A DNA stretch of 9,133 nt, from NCBI GenBank assembly GCA_902836725.1, contig CADFRV010000096.1, forward strand, positions 1 through 9,133. Reading direction: 5' to 3'. Made by a program: the position numbers and the translations under genes. This DNA is from Muribaculaceae bacterium. Lineage in GTDB: Bacteria > Bacteroidota > Bacteroidia > Bacteroidales > Muribaculaceae. Shown one piece after another: positions 1 through 6,019 of this stretch. How positions within the stretch are numbered: the stretch's first letter is position 1; every line of letters begins with the position of its first letter. The notes beneath the pieces are model-generated. The model saw only the letters and a program-made list of their open reading frames with translations, had not been told where the DNA came from and did no database searches.

Positions 1-104
1 CCCTCATCTTCAGTCGTGTAGCCCGCTACACTCCTTCATCTTCGGACAAAAACCGCCTGAAAGTATGCTCCCAGACAATATAAAATAATTTTCACGACTT
101 ACTT
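1..104. other. Left-edge region upstream of the WbqC gene, possible dispersed repeat or gene tail
   Basis: No complete gene can be assigned here. Two forward frames are open from the window edge, one to a TAA at 86-88 and one to a TAA at 81-83, so the last ~28 codons of an upstream gene could lie here, but neither reads like a protein family I recognise. The stretch contains TCATCTTC twice (4-11 and 36-43) and a perfect inverted repeat between the copies. From about 76 it becomes AT-rich, as expected just before a gene. TAATTTTC at 86-93 matches the Bacteroidota -7 box TAnnTTTG at 7 of 8 positions, but no clear TTTG box lies 19-21 bases upstream, so I do not call a promoter. The layout suggests a short intergenic repeat element, which is inference only. 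Confidence 0.3.
16..31. repeat. Perfect inverted repeat GTGTAGC-CC-GCTACAC
   Basis: Seven-base arms (16-22 and 25-31) pair perfectly around a two-base spacer. The spacer is too small for a normal RNA hairpin loop unless the innermost pair opens. No T-run follows on either strand, so it is not a standard intrinsic terminator. It is flanked by two copies of TCATCTTC. It could be a protein-binding palindrome or part of a dispersed intergenic repeat. Confidence 0.5.
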
Positions 105-788
105 ATGTGTCAAGGCAGTCCACGCAACTGTTACAGGAAATATCCCGAAAAAACCGCGCTCCTGTACCCGCAGTATTACGGGAGCGTGGGTTATTATGCC
201 CTCATGGGGGCATGCGGCCATGCTGTGGTCGGCGTAGGGGAACTGTTTGACAAGCGCATGAAGTCGGTGCACCGTTGCGAGGCTGCCGACACAAACGGCG
301 CTCTGCAGCTCACTGTGCCTGTAGCCAAACCGCACGGCATACCGAGGGCGCGGTGGACCGATGTGCGTCTCAGCACCCACGGCGCATGGTGGCATGTGCA
401 TCGTGTTACCTTTGAGTCAGCCTATGGGCGCACACCTTTTTTTGAATATTACATAGACAGGTTCATGCCGTTTCTCGGCCCCGGGGTCGTGGATGATTTT
501 CCCACGATCGCGGATCTGGATATTGCCATAGACACGGAGCTGCGCCGTATCCTGCTGTTGGAGACGCAGGTCACATACGGCACATTCCCTTTGGGCGGGT
601 GTGACAGCTCTGCCGGGTTTGTCGATGCCTCAGCCATCCCGCCGGCATCCGCATATGAGCCATATTACCAGGTGCGCGGTGCCAGACATGGATTTGTAGC
701 CGGTATGTCGGTGATCGATCTGATTTTCAATCTCGGACCCGAAGCTCCCCTGTATCTGAGCCGTATGATATCCGGTATCTCACTCTGA
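105..788 (+). CDS. WbqC family protein
   Basis: This 227-residue protein matches the WbqC-like family. Recognisable segments are LLYPQYYGSVGYYAL near residues 19-33, a WTDVRLS segment at 84-90, the AWWHVHRVTFESAYGRTPFFEYY stretch around 94-116, and the C-terminal pattern PYYQV..RHGFVAGMSVIDLIFN with GPEAPLYL at 186-218. The family is widespread in Bacteroidota and is named after a gene of an O-antigen locus; its biochemical role is not firmly established. No signal peptide is visible, so it is probably cytoplasmic. The ATG at 105 is the only usable start before the conserved core: no in-frame ATG, GTG or TTG lies between it and residue 19, and an in-frame stop sits at 81-83. About 17 residues therefore precede the usual family start. 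It is the only forward-strand gene here and converges with aroB. Confidence 0.85.
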   Translation: MCQGSPRNCYRKYPEKTALLYPQYYGSVGYYALMGACGHAVVGVGELFDKRMKSVHRCEAADTNGALQLTVPVAKPHGIPRARWTDVRLSTHGAWWHVHRVTFESAYGRTPFFEYYIDRFMPFLGPGVVDDFPTIADLDIAIDTELRRILLLETQVTYGTFPLGGCDSSAGFVDASAIPPASAYEPYYQVRGARHGFVAGMSVIDLIFNLGPEAPLYLSRMISGISL

Positions 789-821
789 TTTATTGTTAAA
801 CCGGCCTTTCACCGGAGATCT

Positions 822-842
822 TCATGTAAGTGTGTTACATGA
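822..842. other. 8-bp perfect hairpin between convergent genes
   Basis: TCATGTAA (822-829) and TTACATGA (835-842) are perfect reverse complements around a five-base GTGTG loop. The hairpin sits at the meeting point of the forward WbqC gene and the reverse aroB reading frame, and its right arm contains the aroB stop codon (835-837). It could slow transcription from both sides. However, the stem is AT-rich and no T-run follows on either strand, so it is at best a weak or Rho-assisted bidirectional terminator. Confidence 0.35.
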
Positions 843-1913
843 GGAGGTCGCAATATATGTCAAGGGCGGCCTTCACGTCGTCGGGGGATACCTGTACTCC
901 GGTCACAGGATCACCTTCTTTTCTGAGAAGGGTGAAGGTGAGTGCACCGGGGGTGGTGTTTTTCTTGTCGTGAGCCATGAAATCAAGCAGACGGTCGTGG
1001 CGAAAACGCCGTAATGGTGACGCACATACTGGGCGTAGGCATGCAGACGGTCTGACGGGAATCCCTCTTTCATGTGTGACAATACCAGGGCACATACCAT
1101 GCCGAATGCTACGGCATATCCGTGGCTGAGGGGAGATTTCCGTTCAAGCGACAGCTCCTCGAAGGCATGCCCGAATGTATGGCCGAAATTCAGCGCCTGG
1201 CGCTTTCCGCAATCGCCGGGATCGGCGTTGACATACGCGCATTTCACCTCCACGCTCTCCTTAAGGAGTTTCAGGAGGGAATCAGGTTCATATGCGGTAA
1301 CGTCGTATTTCAGCAGGCGGTCGGTCATCGCCGGTGACGTGAGCATGGCGTGCTTGAGCATTTCCCCATATCCGGAGAGAAGCTCCTGGGAGTTGAGGGT
1401 GCGGAAGAATGTGGTGGATATGATCACAAGCTCCGCGTCGGCGAACAGGCCCACTTCATTCTTGAGCGAATTGAAATTAATGCCTGTTTTGCCACCTACA
1501 GAGGCGTCAACCGCGCCGAGAAGGGTCGTAGGGATATTCACAAAGGGGATGCCGCGCTTGAAGGTGGCGGCGGCGAACGCGCCCATGTCGGTGATCACCC
1601 CTCCGCCGAGGTTTATGAGGAGGGAGCGCCTTGTGGCGCCGTCGTCGCTCAGCCGTTGCCATATGTCGGACAGCGTGGTGATGTTCTTGTGCATGTCGCC
1701 ATAGCCGCCGGTCTCTATTACTTTGGCGTCATGTATGGTTTTTGATTCCGATTTGAGGCGGGGGAGCACGTAGGAGGCTGTGTTGGCGTCAACGAGCACA
1801 TGCACCGATACCGGTTCGAGTTTCTCCACGAGTTCGTCAAGCGTCTGCGCCACATGATTCGTGAAAAGCAGCCGGGCTGCCACATCCTGTGTGTTATTAT
1901 TCTTTTGTTCCAT
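835..1913 (-). pseudogene. aroB: 3-dehydroquinate synthase, frameshifted near the 3' end
   Basis: AroB converts DAHP to 3-dehydroquinate, the second shikimate-pathway step, using NAD and a divalent metal in the cytoplasm. The first ~304 codons are clearly AroB: GGGVITDMGAF (103-113), the IPTTLLGAVDASVGGKTGIN segment (127-146), GYGEMLKHA (181-189, with the metal-ligand Glu184 and Lys187), RQALNFGHTFGHAFE (238-252) and HGYAVAFGM (264-272). After HHYGVF the frame continues into an unrelated ~32-residue tail ending at 903. The true C-terminus lies in the -1 frame: HDRLLDFMAHDKKN begins at 999 and 54 codons run to a TAA at 835-837. Compared with the family pattern as I recall it, the loop between HYG and LLDFM is about five residues short, which suits a ~16-nt deletion. 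Loss of the DKK lysine region should inactivate the product. A sequencing or assembly error remains possible. It is the last gene of the operon, 14 bases after the HAD gene. Confidence 0.85.
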
Positions 1914-1927
1914 TGTTTCTCAGATTA

Positions 1928-2683
1928 TCAGCGGTCTTTCAGTATGAGGGGGAGGGTGTCGGCAAGCAGCTCCATCGACGGGAACACCATGTCGGCTCCC
2001 GCTTTCCGGAGCTCTTCCGGGGGCACGGGGCCGGTGGTTACGGCAATAGTGAATGCTCCGGCTTTGGCTCCCGCCTCCACTCCTAAAGGCGCGTTCTCTA
2101 TGACGATACACTCCCACGGTTCGGCTTTGGCAAGTGCCATGGCCTTGAGGTATGGCTCGGGATGAGGTTTGCCGAATTTCACATCGCGCGATGTGATGCG
2201 CAGGTCGTGGGGGAAACCTCCCGGGAAATCTTCGTCAAGACGTGCCAGATTGGAGGGTTGCCCCGATCCGGTGACAAGCACACGGGTAATGCCGTGATCC
2301 ATCAGGCAGCGGACCATGCGGGTTGCGCCGGGCACAGTCTCCACCCTCGGGTATTCATTGAAATAACCTGTTTTCCTCGCATAAAGTTCACGTTTCTCCT
2401 CGTCGGTGGCCTCACGGCCGAAACCGCGTTTTATGAGGAGGGCTATCGTTGCGGCTCCGGTCATCCCCTCATAGAGATAGAACTCGTCGCGGGTGCATTC
2501 CACCCCGAGTTCGCTCATCATGCGGTGCCAGGCGCGTGTGTGCCATTTCATCGAGTCGAGCAGTGTGCCGTCCATGTCTATCAGTGCGGCGTGCGGACCG
2601 AACGACGCATAGCCGTGGCGCTGCAGATATCGTTCTACCGAATCATGTATCTCTTGTTCTGTTTTATGCGTGGTAATGTTCAT
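1928..2683 (-). CDS. HAD-superfamily hydrolase, beta-phosphoglucomutase-like (subfamily IA)
   Basis: This 251-residue protein carries all the HAD motifs. Motif I is DMDGTLLDS, with the nucleophile Asp36 and acid/base Asp38. Motif II is VTGS (137-140). Motif III is the Lys of GKPHPEPYLKA (Lys172). Motif IV is IENAPLGVEAG (195-205). The helical cap lies between about residues 44 and 115. A 30-residue N-terminal extension precedes the Rossmann core. The layout fits sugar-phosphate phosphatases or beta-phosphoglucomutase relatives. Motif IV has Glu-Asn where beta-phosphoglucomutase usually has Glu-Asp, so the substrate and the mutase activity are uncertain. It is cytoplasmic. Its ATG (2683-2681) overlaps the stop of the Crp/Fnr gene in an ATGA junction, so translation is probably coupled; aroB follows after 14 bases. 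Confidence 0.88.
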   Translation of the reverse strand: MNITTHKTEQEIHDSVERYLQRHGYASFGPHAALIDMDGTLLDSMKWHTRAWHRMMSELGVECTRDEFYLYEGMTGAATIALLIKRGFGREATDEEKRELYARKTGYFNEYPRVETVPGATRMVRCLMDHGITRVLVTGSGQPSNLARLDEDFPGGFPHDLRITSRDVKFGKPHPEPYLKAMALAKAEPWECIVIENAPLGVEAGAKAGAFTIAVTTGPVPPEELRKAGADMVFPSMELLADTLPLILKDR

Positions 2684-3279
2684 GAATTACTTGTCTGATT
2701 GTTGTATTTCCCGCTTTTTATGCGGTAAAGTGTCTCTTTTGTCACCCCCAGAAACGACGCTATCTGTGTGAGGGTGGCGCATTCGGTTATTCTCGGATAC
2801 CGTTTGAGCGCCCACCGGTAACGCTCCTCGGCCGACATTGTCTGGAGTGCGTCGAGGCGTTCCTCAAGAGCCAGCACATGCTGCGACATGGCGGTGGTGA
2901 TAAAAAGTATGGCGCCTTCGTCGGGCTGTATTCGTGCCTCTTTTATGAGGTCCTGCATTCTCAGGTGGGGTATGAAAAGCACTTTTGTCGGCTCCAGAAA
3001 CTGTATGGCGACCGTGTCGGGATGGCTCAGGATAAGGAAGCGCGACAGCATGATGAACTCGTTTGTGAACGAGAAGCTGAACGTGTGTTCCTTCCCTCCG
3101 ATCGTATAGAAAAGGCGTGCCGAACCCGCTACAATGTAGAACGCATATGTGCTGAGGTTGACTGCCCCTCGGATAATATCGCCCCGTTTGTATTCATGCT
3201 CCCGCATCATATCGCGGAGTTCAAGCTCTATCTCGGGGGAGAGGCTTATAAAGCGTCGTATTGTGTCAAGAGGGTTCAT
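2680..3279 (-). CDS. Crp/Fnr-family transcriptional regulator
   Basis: This 199-residue protein has the two-domain layout of the Crp/Fnr family. An N-terminal cyclic-nucleotide-binding-type beta-roll covers about residues 10-115, with KRGDII (31-36) and an FYIVAGSARLFY strand pair (47-58). A long helix follows at about 125-150, then a C-terminal helix-turn-helix, LTQIASFLGVTKETLYRIKSG (170-190). There is only one Cys (C167), so an FNR-type Fe-S cluster is excluded. The Gly-Glu/Arg-Ser phosphate-binding signature of cAMP-binding CRP is not visible, so the ligand is unknown. The gene is joined by ATGA overlaps to the exported-protein gene upstream and the HAD gene downstream, so it is firmly embedded in the operon. 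It may regulate the promoter at 5915-5946, which is inference. Confidence 0.9.
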   Translation of the reverse strand: MNPLDTIRRFISLSPEIELELRDMMREHEYKRGDIIRGAVNLSTYAFYIVAGSARLFYTIGGKEHTFSFSFTNEFIMLSRFLILSHPDTVAIQFLEPTKVLFIPHLRMQDLIKEARIQPDEGAILFITTAMSQHVLALEERLDALQTMSAEERYRWALKRYPRITECATLTQIASFLGVTKETLYRIKSGKYNNQTSNS

Positions 3280-3755
3280 AAGTCGCGGGACAGTAAAATG
3301 GTGTCTGGCTCTATGGCCACTTCGTAGGGGATCGCCGGAACCCGCGGACGGGGTGAACCGGTATAGTAGAACGTCATCTGGCCGTCCCAGGTGGGAAAAT
3401 CCACTTTGCGTGTCTCTCCCGCAGGGATCTCCTGGCGCGTGGTTACACGCCTTTTGTGGAGGAGCCTTCCCGCGTTGTCGGTATATGTTATGGTGAATGA
3501 TATGGCTTCCACCTCCTTCTCTTCGAGCAGGTTGGTCACGAATACGGTCTCTCTTGTCGCGCGCAAAGTCTTCTCATATCCGCTGAACAGGATGGTTCCG
3601 CTGTCGGCTACGATTGTGTCGAACGGTTCGGCACTGTGCTGTGCGTGGCTTTTTTCCGTCAGTCTGAGTTTTTTCGCGATACTGTTCACACGCTGTGCCG
3701 GAGATGTGAAAGCCACTGCGGCCAGTATCGGTAGTGCAAGTATCGTCCGTCTCAT
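3276..3755 (-). CDS. Small exported protein of unknown function
   Basis: This 159-residue protein begins with a signal peptide: MRR, then a hydrophobic run to about residue 18, with probable cleavage after SPA (residue 20) before Gln21. There is no lipobox Cys, so it is probably soluble in the periplasm. The mature part is predicted mostly beta: ILFSGYEKTLRATRETVFVTN (55-75), AISFTITYTDNAGRLLH (84-100), then IPAGETRKVDFPTWDG (110-125) and FYYTGSPRPRVP (129-140). This resembles a single immunoglobulin-like or FxLYD-like beta-sandwich of the kind Bacteroidales export. I do not recognise a named family. Its stop overlaps the start of the Crp/Fnr gene (ATGA at 3279-3276), so the two are translated together. 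It follows the Cys-rich lipoprotein gene after 45 bases. Confidence 0.7.
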   Translation of the reverse strand: MRRTILALPILAAVAFTSPAQRVNSIAKKLRLTEKSHAQHSAEPFDTIVADSGTILFSGYEKTLRATRETVFVTNLLEEKEVEAISFTITYTDNAGRLLHKRRVTTRQEIPAGETRKVDFPTWDGQMTFYYTGSPRPRVPAIPYEVAIEPDTILLSRDL

Positions 3756-3800
3756 AATCGTGTGGATAAGGTGGGTGTATGAAATCTGGATCCGGGTGGC

Positions 3801-4394
3801 TCAGAGGCGTCGTGGACGGGCTGGAGGTTCGCCTGTAAGTGGCCATTCGCGTATAAATCCGTCAAGATCCCTGGGTCTGTCGCTCGCATTTTTTATGCGC
3901 AGGAAATTCAGGTGTGGCAGCGAGTAGCCGAAGACTACCTTGAGGCCGGAATGTACCTCCGTAAGTGTCATATGGCTGCGGTCTGCCATATGCAGTGTGA
4001 ACCGCTGCGGCTTGTACAGGCGTCTGCCGTCGCATGATGTGAACAGCCGGCAGTCGTATGTGTCGGGCTTGCCGCAGGGGGTACATGTGCCGCATACGGT
4101 TCCCGGCAGTATTCCCGGGCGGGGAGAGTCAAGTACCACCATCAGGTAATTGTCGGCCAGGGAGCGTCCGTTGCCGGGTGCTGTGCCTCCAATGACTGCT
4201 ATTCTGGCGCCGTCGTCGCTTGAGGTCCATATCCCTTCTATTGGATCGGTGGCAGTCTCCTTTATTTTCACACGCATGGAGTGCTCGGTGCAATGCGGCA
4301 TCACCCACGAACTGTCCGGCAGCTCTATGGCCTCACACGCCGCTACGGCGAGCGTCAGTGCGAGCGATAGGGCAATGATCATTCTTACCACCAT
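3801..4394 (-). CDS. Probable lipoprotein of unknown function with a CxxCxxC cluster
   Basis: This 197-residue protein starts with a short positively charged end (Arg4) and a hydrophobic stretch ending in VAAC (17-20). That fits a lipobox with Cys20 as the lipidated residue, although ordinary signal-peptidase cleavage in the same place cannot be ruled out. A PIEGIWTSSDDGARIAVI segment (51-68) and a YLMVVLDSPRPGILPGTV segment (83-100) suggest a small beta-rich domain. Next comes a cysteine cluster: C101, C104 and C107 spaced CxxCxxC, then C115 and C121; C35 lies earlier. In an exported protein these may form disulfides or hold a metal. The function is unknown. The gene lies 15 bases after the DUF3078 gene and 45 bases before the next exported protein, so the three make up an envelope cluster. 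ATG at 4394 was chosen over Met5 because it keeps the N-terminal positive charge. Confidence 0.7.
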   Translation of the reverse strand: MVVRMIIALSLALTLAVAACEAIELPDSSWVMPHCTEHSMRVKIKETATDPIEGIWTSSDDGARIAVIGGTAPGNGRSLADNYLMVVLDSPRPGILPGTVCGTCTPCGKPDTYDCRLFTSCDGRRLYKPQRFTLHMADRSHMTLTEVHSGLKVVFGYSLPHLNFLRIKNASDRPRDLDGFIREWPLTGEPPARPRRL

Positions 4395-4409
4395 GGTGTA
4401 AGCCGGGCT

Positions 4410-5906
4410 TTAGCCGCGTGAGAACCGGTATGTGAAACCTATGGACAGGATTTCCTTGAACTGCCATTTGTGCCACTTGGTGTCTTCGATAGGTTTCGCG
4501 TCAGACTGGTAACGCAGGTGGGCGAATATGTTTGTGGAAAGGAATCTGTTGATGTTGAACGTGATGCGGTGCTCCCAGTCTCCATATTCGGTCTCATAGT
4601 TGGTGAAGGCGAACAGGCGGCTGTTATATTCGATGTTCCAGGCGAGTTTGGCATAGAAACGCAGTTCGATGTTGGAACCGTACTGGCTCTTGGTCTTGTG
4701 ACCCTCCTCGATGCCGAACCATGTGGGGTTGAGTTTTTCGTCGTCTCGGCATATCTTCAGGTTATAGGAGAGTGGGTTTATGGCGGCGCTGAAAGTGACA
4801 GTCTTTTTGCGGTTTTCGATGTTATAGGTCATACCGACACCCACGTTGAGTTCACCGGGCGACATGAAATTGGAGGTGAGATCATGTGAATTGAAGCGGT
4901 AGTGGTTCAGCAGCTGCGTCTTGAACTGAGCGTTGACTGAGTACGACCACCGTTTCCATGCCCTGAAACCGAAGTTGGTGTTGATCTGGAGGAGGTCTTC
5001 GGTGATATTGTAGTCATGCACTTCGTCGTCGGGTGCGTTGTTCACGCCCAGACGGTACTGTATGGAGGTCTCGAAGTTCATGTTGGGGTGGAATGCCGGG
5101 TTCAGCCTGATCTTGTAAAACAGGTTGAGGATGCCGTTGTAATTGGACTTGCCGCCCTGGTACCAGTTGGGGGAGATGTAGGCCTGCGAGAACTGCAGGG
5201 AGCCGTCAAAGTTGTGCAGCCAGTTGATGCGCTTCATATTGAGCGGTTTTGCCACACTGGCCATCTCTTTCACATCGCGGGTGAATTCGGTCACGTTTAT
5301 TTTGGCGGTAGTGGGATCCACTTCCATCACAAATTCCTTGGGGGCGCGCGGCATTGTCTCCAGGTTGTAGCGCACAAGTTCGGGGTAGGCTATCATGAAT
5401 TCCTGGAAACGGAGGCGCTGCAACGCGTCGCGTGCCACGGTGCGCTCTGCCCAGTTCATCTCTTTCGGAGACGGGCTGTCGGGGCTGATCGGATTGATGG
5501 CCTGTCCGGCAAGCGTGCCGTCGTAGCTCACGAAAATAGCCGGCAGATAGAATGCTTTAGGCATCAGCATCTGCTCCACATCCATATAGGGGTCCACCAG
5601 AAGGTCCTGCGGGCCGAAGTCGAGCGAGTCGAGCGGGTTGCCGTATTCGTCGGTCAGGTCCCACAGCGAGGGGATCTTTACTTTTGCAGGCCGTTTGCCG
5701 CGCGGGGTCTGCCGCGCGGGAGAAATGGTCAGCTCCGGACTGACTACAGAGTCTGTCAATACCACTGTGGTGGTGTCCGACGAGGCGCTTACGGTCTCGC
5801 CGTCAAGTATTATCTCGTCAAACAGCGATTGTGCATGCATGCCCGCGCTTCCCGCGGCAACCACTGCGACCATTGCAAGTATTCTGAAAAACATCCTCTT
5901 AATCAT
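4410..5906 (-). CDS. DUF3078-type outer-membrane beta-barrel protein
   Basis: This 498-residue protein has an N-terminal signal peptide (MIKRMFFRIL plus a hydrophobic run, cleavage near HAQ at 24-26). A Ser/Thr/Pro-rich linker covers about 36-80, a helical region rich in charged residues about 145-225, and the rest is a long series of amphipathic beta-strands. The GSLQFSQAYISPNWYQGG segment (235-252) followed by KSNYNGILNLFYKIRL (253-268) is the hallmark of DUF3078 proteins of Bacteroidota. Alternating aromatic strands run to the end, which closes with FTYRFSRG, as expected for a barrel with an aromatic terminal strand. It is probably in the outer membrane; its cargo or partner is unknown. 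It is the first gene of the six-gene series, and the promoter lies directly before its ATG. An alternative start is Met5. Confidence 0.82.
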   Translation of the reverse strand: MIKRMFFRILAMVAVVAAGSAGMHAQSLFDEIILDGETVSASSDTTTVVLTDSVVSPELTISPARQTPRGKRPAKVKIPSLWDLTDEYGNPLDSLDFGPQDLLVDPYMDVEQMLMPKAFYLPAIFVSYDGTLAGQAINPISPDSPSPKEMNWAERTVARDALQRLRFQEFMIAYPELVRYNLETMPRAPKEFVMEVDPTTAKINVTEFTRDVKEMASVAKPLNMKRINWLHNFDGSLQFSQAYISPNWYQGGKSNYNGILNLFYKIRLNPAFHPNMNFETSIQYRLGVNNAPDDEVHDYNITEDLLQINTNFGFRAWKRWSYSVNAQFKTQLLNHYRFNSHDLTSNFMSPGELNVGVGMTYNIENRKKTVTFSAAINPLSYNLKICRDDEKLNPTWFGIEEGHKTKSQYGSNIELRFYAKLAWNIEYNSRLFAFTNYETEYGDWEHRITFNINRFLSTNIFAHLRYQSDAKPIEDTKWHKWQFKEILSIGFTYRFSRG

Positions 5907-5914
5907 AGCACTTG

Positions 5915-5946
5915 CAAAAATACAAAATTTATATAGTTTTCACAAC
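5915..5946 (-). promoter_or_regulatory. Bacteroidota-type promoter for the six-gene operon
   Basis: On the minus strand TATTTTTG (5922-5915) matches the Bacteroidota -7 consensus TAnnTTTG at every fixed position. GTTG (5946-5943) stands 20 bases upstream, where the -33 TTTG box is expected, and matches it at three of four bases. The sequence between them is AT-rich. Transcription would start within a few bases of 5910, leaving almost no leader before the ATG at 5906. The assignment rests on consensus and position only. Confidence 0.65.
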
Positions 5947-6019
5947 CATATTGTTTGCCGCATGAGATTTGCGTGGCAGATTTACCGTATATTTCCGTGG
6001 AGCGGTTGCAGAATGCACG

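Noticed and set aside
86..93. Promoter for the WbqC gene (TAATTTTC)
   Set aside because: It has one mismatch to TAnnTTTG and no TTTG-like box at the right distance, in an AT-rich stretch where such matches are frequent.
800..815. CCGG...CCGG pair between WbqC and aroB as a terminator
   Set aside because: Only four pairs of a self-complementary tetramer, with no T-run; chance is likely.
999..1010. Programmed -1 ribosomal frameshift in aroB
   Set aside because: The in-frame codons GGC GTT TTC do not form an X XXY YYZ slippery heptamer, and AroB is not known to need frameshifting. The short loop also points to a deletion.
1072..1704. 210-codon open frame on the forward strand
   Set aside because: It is antisense to the conserved AroB catalytic core and has no domain signature.
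2162..2698. 178-codon open frame on the forward strand
   Set aside because: It is antisense to the HAD gene with all motifs intact; the composition is that of a shadow frame.
4400..4410. AAGCC-G-GGCTT palindrome between the DUF3078 and lipoprotein genes
   Set aside because: The one-base spacer cannot form a stable loop, and the site lies within a tight operon junction where termination is not expected.
5016..5936. 306-codon open frame on the forward strand
   Set aside because: It is antisense to the DUF3078 gene, whose signal peptide, DUF3078 segment and barrel strands are clear. The forward translation is a His/Val/Gly-rich mirror of the real codons with no recognisable motif.
5956..5978. 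GC-rich imperfect hairpin after the GH31 gene as its terminator
   Set aside because: It is only seven pairs with a two-base bulge, and no T-run follows in the GH31 direction; too weak to call.
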